A DNA stretch of 24,067 nt from Proteromonas lacertae (Eukaryota > Sar > Bigyra > Opalinata > Proteromonadidae). A program made the position numbers and the translations under genes. Positions 9,670 to 17,319 of the stretch are shown piece after piece. How positions within the stretch are numbered: the stretch's first letter is position 1; each line of letters starts with the position of its first letter. Below the pieces are notes generated by a model, which saw only the letters and a program-made list of their open reading frames with translations, had not been told where the DNA came from and made no database searches. The stretch lies in the NCBI GenBank assembly GCA_002245135.1, contig NGBS01000071.1, positions 1-24,067 on the forward strand. Direction: 5' to 3'.

Positions 9670-9740
9670 TATTTTTTATTTTTATAATATAAAGAAAACA
9701 AAAGAAATAATAATAATATAATAATAATAATATAAAAGTT
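9670..9740. promoter_or_regulatory. Spacer between polymerase stop and integrase start
   Basis: 71 bp of A/T with an imperfect TAATAATA run. It would hold the integrase promoter and the end of the polymerase transcript. No specific box is evident. Confidence 0.3.
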
Positions 9741-12700
9741 TCAAACATTAGTAGTGTTATTAATAATAGGTGGATAATAATCATTAAAAGGAATACTATG
9801 ATAAACATCTAAATAATACCTTTTAGAATCAAATATGCTAAAAGCCAACTTATTTTGTTCCATAGTATATAAAGTTTGGTTAACACTTCTGAAACTATAT
9901 TGTTTGATTTTATCTACTCTGTAAGACTTTTCATCTTCAGCATCTGTTAATATTTTTCTATAAAAGTCAAAATCACAAGTTTTAATTCTATATCCAGTTG
10001 TAACTCCTTTAGCTCTACTATCATGTGTAACAGAATGTATATCATCGTCTACTCTTACTTTTTCATAGGCATACATTTTAGGTTTTAATCCTGCAAATCT
10101 AGTAATAGAGTATAAACCATTCTTATTTTCTTCTATTTTTAATAAGTTAAGTTCTGAACTTTGATTAACATTTGAATAGTGTATACCTCTAGTTATTAAG
10201 TATTGTTTATTAAGATTACCAGTATCAACTTTCTTTTCAAAATGTGGATCGTTCATAATATCCATATAGAAATCTTTAGTTTTAACCATAAATATGAAAC
10301 TATCAGTATCACTCATCAATAATCTTAAACTACTCCCATATTTCCTATATAAATGTCCATACCAGAATTGAGCCATTAACCTTTTAGATTCACATAATAT
10401 ACTCATACCAATATAAGATGGTTTATCAATAGTGCATTTATATTTTTGAAATTTGCATATACGTAAGTTACTATTATCTATAGCAATAAAACTTCTATAA
10501 AATGGATTGGAAGTACACTGTAAAAAGTCTTCTTCATTATTAACCAATTTGGAGGTACATCTATTCTCAGTATTTTCACATGTCTTTCCATAAGCGCTAT
10601 TTAGAATAAGCTTAAAAGTATCAGCATCGGCATCCCTTCCTTCTAATTTAGCTTGTCTTCTTAAGTTATGATTCATCATTACAAAGTTATGTGCATAATT
10701 AGACTCTTTAAATCTGATAATTCTATGAATATGATGTATAACATAACCCATTTCACATGCAAATTTTAAATATTGATAGTGAACAACATAGTTGTATTTT
10801 GTTGTTAAATCACATACTATTTTAGGAACATTTGACTTTAACTTTTTAACTTTATATGGTTTATCAATATTATTTTTAACTTCTGAAACTAATCCTAAAG
10901 ACTCTGCCCATTTCTTTTGTATTTCAGATAAATTATCATAGTCAACTATTTTTCTTTCAGGTAACAAAGGATATTCAGCAAATTTTTTTCTTTCATTACT
11001 ATTACTAGGAGGAGAAATATCTACTTCTAGAATATATCCATACATATTTTTATTAATCCATTCTGTATTATAATATTTTTCTCTTTGTTCTTCATAGTAA
11101 TGTAATGATAATATTTTCTTTACATTTTCAGTAGTTGGTTCAATCCATTCAAAATCACTATATGGTAACTTCATACTAGCCATAGTACTTGGATATAAAG
11201 AATTATAATCCATATACATAATATATGTTTGATTATCTGGATTCTGTACTTCCTTTTTATTTTTCTCTTGCCATTGAGGTTGATAATGATTCCAAGACTC
11301 TGCATATCTCATACTACCAACCATAGAAATCCCACCTATTAATCCAGAATGTATAAAGTCATAAATATCAGAGTCACTTATTAAATCAATTTTTACATCA
11401 CAATTTTTAAGGAATATACTCCAAGATAAACCAGGTGAACTACAATGCCATAATGGATCTAAAGTAAAATTATTCCATATAACATCTCTAAAATGTTCAA
11501 ATACACATGTTAATGTAAGAACATCTAATCTGAGATAAAATAAATTGTAGTCCATTAAGTTATCACATCTAATAACTTTCCATAAAGCCTGACAACTAGC
11601 ATATTCAACATCTGTTACAGTATTATCATCTTTTAACTTTGAATAGAATGCTTCTTTAGGAGGTAGTTCAAAAGTATTGAAATATTTAGATAATGAGTCC
11701 ACATATTCATATGGAAAATATCCTTTAGATAAACACCATTTATGGATAAAAGCATCAATATTCATATCATGATCCAATTTACCAGGAGCAGAATATTTTT
11801 TATAAATATCTTCATATACATAACTGAAATATTTTTGATAATTTCCATTATCTCTTTTTGCTTGAGTATATAATGACTTTGTTAAAGAATCTAAAGAACT
11901 TGGTAAGAATTGATATGAGTCCATAAAGTATAATTTGTTGAACTTTATTAATAAAAATTTATTATCTGTTTTGGGTAATACTGATAATTGTGATTTATAT
12001 TGTTTTTTGTTTTTATATTTTCTTATTTTACCATCTTTACATTTAATAATTCTATAAGCAGATTGTTCATCTATTTCATCTATAACATCTTCTGCATTTC
12101 TAGGACTATCTCTTCTTAACATTTCTTCTAATTCTAACAATGCATTAACTTCTTCATTATTAATTTGGATTACTTCACTTTCAGCTTCTTGAGTTTCCAT
12201 ATCACTTAAAGAATCATGTAATGGACTCATACTGAAATTATTATTATCATCTTTTTCTTCTTGTTTTTCTTTTCTTAAATTTTTTACATAATCTTTTATT
12301 TTATTTGCTGTTATAAAGCCATTAGTATAAGGAGGTAATGGAGTAAATGTATCACTATCTTGATGTGGAACAGGAATAGAATTAGTATAACTAGTATTAT
12401 CTTCTTCTTCAGTATCACTATCAGATTCAGTATCTGAAGCATAATTTACATTAGGATCAATATTATTTTCTTTACAAAATTCATCTCTTAACTTATTATC
12501 CCATCTGGACAATCCTCTAATAATGAAATTATTGTCATAATTTTTGGAATTATGAGCAATACAAGGGATTGGCATATTATTTAAACATACATGGAAGTTG
12601 CAATTATTACATATTCTACCTATATATTGTCCACTAAAGTGGTCGTGGTGTAATGCAGGTTTCTTATTCTTATTCCTATAATCAAATGGTTCTTTACAGT

Positions 12701-14657
12701 ATATGCAATAATTCAATTTATTTTTAGGATCTTCTCTATTATATCCTATCATTTTTTCTGGATTTTTTAATTTTTCTTCATATAAATCTAATATTTCTTT
12801 TTGTATTTCCATAAATTTAGCTATTAATCTATCCTCTAAATCTGTTTCATTATCTTTAGGTGTTTTAAAATCATACTCAATTTTATTAGGATATATATTA
12901 GGATATTTTGATACAACATATAAACACCAACTGGATAATATATGCTTTGATAAAATACCTTTCTCATTTAAAATTGGATCTGTTACTTTCTCCTGATAAA
13001 CTTCAGTATCCCAATATATTACTATAGGTATTAGTTGCATATATTTAAAGTTCTTAAATTCTAATTGAATATTTTTCTCAGGGAAATTTCTTATAATACC
13101 TTTATGTAGTTGACAATTATATTTTTCATGTTGTATTCTTTTTTCATCTGTTGATAATAAAGCAAAACAATAATTACATCTAGGATAACCATTTTTACAC
13201 TTCTTTCCTTTAGGTATTAATATTACATTTAATTTTGTAATAGTAGAATAATGTTTATCATTATATAATAAATTCACATGTGGATAATTATTGAACTTAT
13301 CTATATGTGTTACATATATTGGAACTACTTCTTTATCTGTTATTTTGAATATATTTAATGTTATATGATTTATTGTTTCAAATTCATGAATTTGTTTTTT
13401 ATGTTTTATAGGATCTACTGGGAAATATAACATACTATAATTGTAGTTAACTCTAATATATTCTTTATATTGTTCTACTCTATTTAAATTCTTATTATTA
13501 TTATTACCATGAAAAAATGCTGCTGCTATAGCATATAGAAAACATAATTGATCATTTTCTCTATTATTATCTATTGATATAACACATTTTCTATTTCTAA
13601 TCCAATCTGGAAGTTCTTTATTTTTACCACTACCTGCCATAGCAGTTGCTTTGACTAATTGAACTTCAACTTCACCAACATGTCTAAATTTTAAACTTGA
13701 TTTTTCAGTATGCCATAAAGGTCCCATTTCTGTTCTTATTCTATCTTTTAATATTTTATGTGCAACATTCATTTCTGATTCTGTAATAACTACAGGTCTA
13801 CATTCTAAGAATACCCAATTTGTAATTTTATTACCATTTGGATTATTATAATCTGGATCGTCTGCTCCTATATAACCACTTCTAAAACTTAATGTTACTT
13901 TTATATATTTAACATCTTCTAAATATTCTCTTATTTTAGTAATTAATGGGCTACTAGGATCAGTTATAATTTCAACAACAGCATCTGGATCTTTACCATT
14001 TACATCATTTAAAAAGTTAATTTGATATGTTCTACTATAATTATCTGTACTTCTCTGAATTAAGTCCATATAATATAATCTCTTTTCATATGGTAATTTT
14101 AATAATTTAGTAGGATGATTTTCTAATATATCACTTGCTTCTCTTAAATCTCTTTCTTCTTGATAAGATAAATTTAAATCAGCTACTCTATTACGCTGTT
14201 GTGCATTTGGTGGAGGTTGATTAACAACAACAACAGGTTGATTTGGATTAGGATTTGGATTAGGCATTTGAACTTGCATACCTCCTTTTCTTTGTATTTT
14301 TGGAGGACTTATGTTTTCAAAATCTAATCTTCTCTTGGGAGGTGGTGTTACAAATCCTGGTTCAGGAATATTAATTTGAGGTGTTGAATCTACTCCTATA
14401 TTTCCAGGATAATAATTAAAACCAGGATTTGTATTTGTAACTAGATTTCTTGGTGGAACATAATTTCTAACTACTGGAATATTTTGAATAGGTGGAGGCG
14501 GTTCATACATATTAGGAGGTGCCATACCTGGATATGGCATGGGCATGGGATTAAATCCATAATTTTGTGGAGGAGGAATATAAGGTGCTCCAAATGGTGG
14601 TGGACTATAATAATTAAAGTTTGAATAATAATAATAAGGAGGGATGAATGGGTTCAT
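9741..14657 (-). CDS. Polinton family-B (protein-primed type) DNA polymerase
   Basis: 1638 residues, long for the family. In order: a Pro/Tyr/Asn-rich tail (1-160); an unassigned region; the Polinton-typical segment around Cys372 (NDQLCFLYAI) that resembles papain/OTU-like domains; a Cys-rich finger starting at Cys487; and Exo I Asp550/Glu552 (YWDTEVY). An inserted endonuclease-VII-like zinc module follows with Cys651, Cys654, HHDH at 670-673, Cys683 and Cys686. Then come Exo II around Asn703-Asp708 (HNSKNYD), an acidic linker about 743-895, and Exo III Tyr1041/Asp1045. Polymerase motif A is DYNSLYP at 1150-1156, motif B NSAYGKT at 1353-1359 and motif C DTDS at 1450-1453, followed by GLKPKMYAY. 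The frame looks whole. It would replicate the element. Almost the entire gene lies in the palindrome arm and is repeated head-to-head at 19661. Confidence 0.95.
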   Translation of the reverse strand: MNPFIPPYYYYSNFNYYSPPPFGAPYIPPPQNYGFNPMPMPYPGMAPPNMYEPPPPIQNIPVVRNYVPPRNLVTNTNPGFNYYPGNIGVDSTPQINIPEPGFVTPPPKRRLDFENISPPKIQRKGGMQVQMPNPNPNPNQPVVVVNQPPPNAQQRNRVADLNLSYQEERDLREASDILENHPTKLLKLPYEKRLYYMDLIQRSTDNYSRTYQINFLNDVNGKDPDAVVEIITDPSSPLITKIREYLEDVKYIKVTLSFRSGYIGADDPDYNNPNGNKITNWVFLECRPVVITESEMNVAHKILKDRIRTEMGPLWHTEKSSLKFRHVGEVEVQLVKATAMAGSGKNKELPDWIRNRKCVISIDNNRENDQLCFLYAIAAAFFHGNNNNKNLNRVEQYKEYIRVNYNYSMLYFPVDPIKHKKQIHEFETINHITLNIFKITDKEVVPIYVTHIDKFNNYPHVNLLYNDKHYSTITKLNVILIPKGKKCKNGYPRCNYCFALLSTDEKRIQHEKYNCQLHKGIIRNFPEKNIQLEFKNFKYMQLIPIVIYWDTEVYQEKVTDPILNEKGILSKHILSSWCLYVVSKYPNIYPNKIEYDFKTPKDNETDLEDRLIAKFMEIQKEILDLYEEKLKNPEKMIGYNREDPKNKLNYCIYCKEPFDYRNKNKKPALHHDHFSGQYIGRICNNCNFHVCLNNMPIPCIAHNSKNYDNNFIIRGLSRWDNKLRDEFCKENNIDPNVNYASDTESDSDTEEEDNTSYTNSIPVPHQDSDTFTPLPPYTNGFITANKIKDYVKNLRKEKQEEKDDNNNFSMSPLHDSLSDMETQEAESEVIQINNEEVNALLELEEMLRRDSPRNAEDVIDEIDEQSAYRIIKCKDGKIRKYKNKKQYKSQLSVLPKTDNKFLLIKFNKLYFMDSYQFLPSSLDSLTKSLYTQAKRDNGNYQKYFSYVYEDIYKKYSAPGKLDHDMNIDAFIHKWCLSKGYFPYEYVDSLSKYFNTFELPPKEAFYSKLKDDNTVTDVEYASCQALWKVIRCDNLMDYNLFYLRLDVLTLTCVFEHFRDVIWNNFTLDPLWHCSSPGLSWSIFLKNCDVKIDLISDSDIYDFIHSGLIGGISMVGSMRYAESWNHYQPQWQEKNKKEVQNPDNQTYIMYMDYNSLYPSTMASMKLPYSDFEWIEPTTENVKKILSLHYYEEQREKYYNTEWINKNMYGYILEVDISPPSNSNERKKFAEYPLLPERKIVDYDNLSEIQKKWAESLGLVSEVKNNIDKPYKVKKLKSNVPKIVCDLTTKYNYVVHYQYLKFACEMGYVIHHIHRIIRFKESNYAHNFVMMNHNLRRQAKLEGRDADADTFKLILNSAYGKTCENTENRCTSKLVNNEEDFLQCTSNPFYRSFIAIDNSNLRICKFQKYKCTIDKPSYIGMSILCESKRLMAQFWYGHLYRKYGSSLRLLMSDTDSFIFMVKTKDFYMDIMNDPHFEKKVDTGNLNKQYLITRGIHYSNVNQSSELNLLKIEENKNGLYSITRFAGLKPKMYAYEKVRVDDDIHSVTHDSRAKGVTTGYRIKTCDFDFYRKILTDAEDEKSYRVDKIKQYSFRSVNQTLYTMEQNKLAFSIFDSKRYYLDVYHSIPFNDYYPPIINNTTNV

Positions 14658-14903
14658 CTAGAAAATTAAAAATTAATTTTTTTATATTTTTATTATTATT
14701 TATTTATTATTTTATTCTTTTAGAAATTTCTAAAAGTTATATATCAATTCTTTTACGACTTATATTTATTATTTTATATTATTGTTTTATATTTCTTTCT
14801 TTTACTTGAATTATATTATATTCTTTGGATCAGATTTGAATTAGAAGAACAATTTCTATTAGTAGTATATCTAATTAATTAATTAATTAATACAAAAAAA
14901 AAT
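14658..14903. promoter_or_regulatory. Divergent promoter region with 20-bp perfect palindrome
   Basis: 246 bp separate the polymerase start (minus) from the 157-aa gene start (+). At 14717-14736 stands the perfect dyad CTTTTAGAAATTTCTAAAAG, about 60 bp upstream of the polymerase ATG. Its core GAAATTTC is a head-to-head pair of the nGAAn units used by heat-shock factor. A TTAA tandem lies at 14872-14891 just before the 157-aa gene. The rest is A/T-rich. A shared control region for both genes is inferred from the layout. Confidence 0.5.
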
Positions 14904-15377
14904 ATGAGTAATTTTGCTAGAGTATATGAATTCTATGTATTCTTTGATGTACTTAAAAATTATATTAGTAGTTTAAATGATATAAGTAGAAGGGTCTATA
15001 AATTAAATCTAAGTGAAAATTTTAGTAGTAAAGATAAAACAGATCTAAGAGATAAAATAAAGTCTTTTGTAACTTTCATACAAAATATCGAATTGAAATA
15101 TAACAGAAGTAAAATAGCAACCACATTTAACAAATCTGAATTAACATCTTATAGACTGGATATTATAGAAGACTTAGAAAAATTAATTAATAAACTAGAT
15201 ACATTTTATGTAGAAGATTTTGCATATATTTCTGAAGAAGATTTCAATTTGAATGCAAATACTATTAAAAATTTTAGATATATAAAAAATCATTATCTCT
15301 ATTTAATCGATACAAATTCAGAATTAAATTCTATATATAATATTTTTAAAAACAGATTGGAAGATGATAAAGACTAA
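14904..15377 (+). CDS. Small helical protein of unknown function
   Basis: 157 residues starting at an ATG preceded by an A-run. It is predicted by eye to be almost wholly alpha-helical, with Lys/Glu/Asp, Leu and Ile in heptad-like spacing (for example IIEDLEKLINKLD near 96-108) and no Cys. No signal peptide or membrane segment is evident. It diverges from the polymerase across a shared promoter and converges on the 102-aa gene with a 7-bp gap. It does not match a core Polinton gene that I recognise, so it is an accessory gene of this lineage. The frame is identical in both palindrome arms. Confidence 0.6.
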   Translation: MSNFARVYEFYVFFDVLKNYISSLNDISRRVYKLNLSENFSSKDKTDLRDKIKSFVTFIQNIELKYNRSKIATTFNKSELTSYRLDIIEDLEKLINKLDTFYVEDFAYISEEDFNLNANTIKNFRYIKNHYLYLIDTNSELNSIYNIFKNRLEDDKD

Positions 15378-15384
15378 TTAATTT

Positions 15385-15693
15385 TTATTTGATTTTTAAC
15401 ATATTGTTTAAACTTGGTATTATTTCATTTAATTGTTTTTCTAATTCTTTTTGTAAATATTGACTTGCTATTTTTTTCCCTTCTAATCTTCCTATTTGAT
15501 GTAATACCATATCATCTAATCCTAAATGATATTCTTCATTTAATTCTTTTAATTTTAATATAATCTCACATGCTATTTTAATTGATGTTTGATAGTCATT
15601 GCTCCCATCATCTTTCTTATTGAGATATACATTACACATTTCATATAAAGAATAAAAACCATTTTCTGCTTCTTCTTTAATTAGATTATCCAT
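15385..15693 (-). CDS. Small charged helical protein of unknown function
   Basis: 102 residues, rich in Glu, Lys, Leu and Ile, probably all-helical, with a C-terminal amphipathic stretch (YLQKELEKQLNEIIPSL). No domain recognised. It converges on the 157-aa gene with only 7 bp between the stops, so the two form a tail-to-tail pair. Twelve bases upstream of its ATG lies the three-unit heat-shock-like site GAATATTCTAGAA (15705-15717). The start is the only ATG near the promoter. A regulator or a small accessory factor of the element is possible but not shown. The mirrored copy is identical. Confidence 0.6.
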   Translation of the reverse strand: MDNLIKEEAENGFYSLYEMCNVYLNKKDDGSNDYQTSIKIACEIILKLKELNEEYHLGLDDMVLHQIGRLEGKKIASQYLQKELEKQLNEIIPSLNNMLKIK

Positions 15694-15704
15694 ATATGAA
15701 ATTA

Positions 15705-15717
15705 GAATATTCTAGAA
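15705..15717. promoter_or_regulatory. Heat-shock-element-like site GAATATTCTAGAA
   Basis: Three alternating nGAAn units in perfect spacing (GAA-ta-TTC-ta-GAA), the consensus bound by trimeric heat-shock factor in eukaryotes. It stands 12-24 bp before the ATG of the 102-aa gene, closer than usual for a promoter element, so it could act on a short leader or be fortuitous. A mirrored copy lies at 18601-18613. Confidence 0.4.
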
Positions 15718-15744
15718 AATGCAAAAATAAATTATGACCTAATA

Positions 15745-15756
15745 TGACATATGTCA
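15745..15756. promoter_or_regulatory. 12-bp dyad TGACATATGTCA
   Basis: Perfect palindrome about 55 bp upstream of the 102-aa gene, followed by CGT. It could be a binding site for a dimeric (bZIP- or bHLH-type) factor. Evidence is symmetry and position only. Mirror copy at 18562-18573. Confidence 0.3.
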
Positions 15757-15774
15757 CGTAATTTTAAAAAGTTT

Positions 15775-15823
15775 GGTTCGGTGTGCCAGGAGCCCGAGTC
15801 ATACGGCTCGGTGTGCCAGAACC
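15775..15823. repeat. G+C-rich 49-bp element with direct and inverted repeats
   Basis: This block stands out sharply from A+T-rich surroundings. It has outer inverted ends GGTTC/GAACC, an inner stem GAGCC/GGCTC, and two direct copies of TCGGTGTGCCAG (15778-15789 and 15808-15819). It could form a cruciform or RNA hairpin. It is too short, and lacks the arms, to be a tRNA. It looks like a member of a dispersed short repeat family or a protein-binding boundary element. It may lie near the Polinton edge, since the genes on its two sides differ in character. Mirror copy at 18495-18543. Confidence 0.6.
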
Positions 15824-16077
15824 TTTATTTACTATTATTATGTATACTTCACATATATGTAGTTTATGCTGAGTTTTATAATTACAAAAATATATTCGTT
15901 ACATATTTTTGTTATTTTCTTTAAATGCAGAAATATAAGATTGAATTCGATTCTAATATAAAATGGAAGAGCGTGTATAGAAGAAATAATAAAAGCAAGA
16001 ATAAAAAACACATTTTGTGCTTTCCTGATCATAGTAGTGAAGGCCACAAAGTATATATAGAAGTTATTACATTTTAG

Positions 16078-16998
16078 CAATGTGAATTTTGTGGAAGATC
16101 AATAATTGTGAAGACATTTTGTCCAACTCATACGAAATTATTAGTTTGTGGTAGTTTTCATCTAATCGGTAATGAAAGTGGAATGTATCATGTTGATGAT
16201 GTTGTTTCTTATTCTTCAATAATTGAAAATGATAATAGAAAAGACTGTCCAATATATATTGGTGGAGAGATAAAAGCTTGTATGATATATGAAATAAATT
16301 CAAGTCTGAAATCATGGAAAATGAATGAGAAATTACACAAAACTCCAAAAGCTTATTGCTTTATAGCTTATCTATTTATTGAATCAACTAATCCAGATTA
16401 TTATTTATGTGTAGCTTCAATAGTTTCTCCTCCTTTCAATATAGTATCAGCTCGTAGAAGCTGTATTGATAAATATATAAAAGTTAAAATCCCTTCACCT
16501 CCTCGAATTTTATATCAACCACCCTTTTCTCCAGTTAATTATAAAATTGATAATGAAAGAGACAATTTTAAAGAATCAGATTCATCATATATGATAAAAT
16601 CAAAGAAAGATCCAAATATATTCAAATTTGATGATTTAATGCCCCATATATATGATGAAGATGAATTAAAATCATGTAATAATAATTCGAATATGGAAAT
16701 AAACGATGATAAAGTGATTGAAAGAGAAGTAGAATCAGTAGAAGGAATGAAAGAAGTGGTTAAGGATATTATATTATCAGAGCGAAATACTGTTTACAGA
16801 GTTAGTTCCAAAATAGGACGAGTTGAAGTGAGAGCATTTAACCAGACTAATAACAATTCAAAGAGAGAAGAAATAAGTTATTTTGGAGGTATATTAAACG
16901 ATTTAAATGAAAAGTATGAATATTTAGATAGTTTAGGAAATAGATGTGTTATAACTGGAGCATTTAAAACAAAAAATAATGAAGAAGCATATAATTGA
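16078..16998 (+). CDS. Orphan protein with N-terminal Cys/His pairs, host or cargo
   Basis: The open frame covers 16078-16998, with 296 codons counted from the GTG at 16108. No ATG stands at a convincing start, so the true 5' end probably lies upstream, perhaps in another exon. Its beginning encodes CEFC (16081-16092) and CPTH (16120-16131), a C-x2-C-x9-C-x2-H pattern that could bind zinc. The middle is beta-rich with a conserved-looking block SPPFNIVSARRS, faintly like loops of beta-sandwich DNA-binding proteins. Then comes a charged, disordered region (Asp/Glu/Asn/Lys) and a C-terminal part with NRCVITGAF. It does not resemble any Polinton core protein, and its base composition is slightly less extreme than the element's. 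It is either a host gene caught in the inverted duplication or cargo. The second copy at 17320 is identical. Confidence 0.45.
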   Translation, partial: QCEFCGRSIIVKTFCPTHTKLLVCGSFHLIGNESGMYHVDDVVSYSSIIENDNRKDCPIYIGGEIKACMIYEINSSLKSWKMNEKLHKTPKAYCFIAYLFIESTNPDYYLCVASIVSPPFNIVSARRSCIDKYIKVKIPSPPRILYQPPFSPVNYKIDNERDNFKESDSSYMIKSKKDPNIFKFDDLMPHIYDEDELKSCNNNSNMEINDDKVIEREVESVEGMKEVVKDIILSERNTVYRVSSKIGRVEVRAFNQTNNNSKREEISYFGGILNDLNEKYEYLDSLGNRCVITGAFKTKNNEEAYN

Positions 16999-17031
16999 TT
17001 GATTTTGTTAAATTATACTAAATTCTATTAT

Positions 17032-17286
17032 TTGATTTGGAATTATTTAGCCAATAACATAAAATAAATTTTTAAAGCTCTTATCAAACTTATAATTTCT
17101 TTTTCTCTTTTATTCTTTATCCAGTTATTTTTGGAATATATAAATGATTTCAATAAATATAACTGATAAGTGAAGTATATTTTGAGGCTATTTTGTATAG
17201 ATTGTAAAGAATATGAAGTAAAAATGAAAGAGAAGTTGATTTGGAATTGTTTATTTTATGTTATTGGCTAAATAATTCCAAATCAA
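17032..17286. repeat. Three copies of TTGATTTGGAATT around the palindrome centre
   Basis: The 13-mer is at 17032-17044 (+), 17236-17248 (+) and 17274-17286 (reverse complement). The last two form a 13-bp stem with a 25-base loop. The first and third are partners through the large palindrome. The second is extra, inside the spacer, ending one base before the right arm starts. This arrangement is suggestive of a fold-back or template-switch junction. Confidence 0.75.
17069..17249. other. 181-bp unique spacer at the palindrome centre
   Basis: This non-duplicated, A+T-rich sequence separates the two arms. It has no open frame of note. It holds a weak internal dyad (CAGTTAT near 17122-17128 against ATAACTG near 17159-17165) and a pyrimidine-rich left half facing a purine-rich right half, which could pair imperfectly. 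The 13-mer TTGATTTGGAATT stands at its right edge (17236-17248), again just inside the left arm (17032-17044, same orientation), and inverted at 17274-17286. Confidence 0.85.
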
Positions 17287-17319
17287 ATAATAGAATTTAG
17301 TATAATTTAACAAAATCAA

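Larger units (their letters stand above)
1..15693. mobile_element. Polinton (Maverick) element, main copy, ends not visible
   Basis: The co-occurrence of a family-B polymerase, a retroviral-type integrase, a packaging ATPase, an adenain-like protease and a capsid-like protein identifies a Polinton. The capsid/packaging genes are mainly on the + strand (left), and integrase and polymerase are on the minus strand (right), meeting tail to tail near 8270-8300. The left part (about 1-2232) is broken, with a few breaks; the integrase, polymerase, protease and ATPase frames are long and open. The element's terminal inverted repeats and the target duplication expected for the family were not found. 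The left end lies outside the window, and the right end is somewhere between the polymerase promoter and the palindrome centre; the limit given here is the last gene of the group and is provisional. Age: the decayed capsid end argues against a brand-new insertion, while the identical inverted copy of its right part argues for very recent rearrangement. Confidence 0.88.
15694..16077. other. Gene-poor stretch between the 102-aa gene and the 296-codon frame
   Basis: It holds the heat-shock-like site, the TGACATATGTCA dyad and the G+C-rich 49-bp element in its first 130 bp. The remaining part (about 15830-16077) is A+T-rich, and its + strand looks partly coding (from about 15926), so it may contain upstream exon sequence of the following gene. 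No firm gene model can be given from sequence alone. Confidence 0.4.
10251..17068 (+). repeat. Left arm of giant inverted repeat (at least 6818 bp)
   Basis: Each base at x pairs with the complement of the base at 34318 - x. The correspondence starts at 17068/17250, where the flanking bases 17069 (t) and 17249 (g) no longer match. It still holds at the last base of the window (24067 pairs with 10251). The true outer limit is beyond the right edge, so the left arm may run further left than 10251. It contains most or all of the polymerase gene, two small genes, a G+C-rich element and the 296-codon frame. No mismatch or length difference was noticed by eye. Confidence 0.95.

Noticed and set aside
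15775-15823. tRNA or small structured RNA in the G+C-rich block
   Set aside because: Only 49 bp, no anticodon or T-arm arrangement, and dominated by a direct repeat instead of cloverleaf stems.
15838-16348. Two minus-strand frames (80 and 93 codons) opposite the orphan gene region, and their mirror copies at 17970-18480
   Set aside because: They lie antisense to sequence that reads better as coding on the other strand, have no promoter-like or family signal, and are duplicated only because the arms are.
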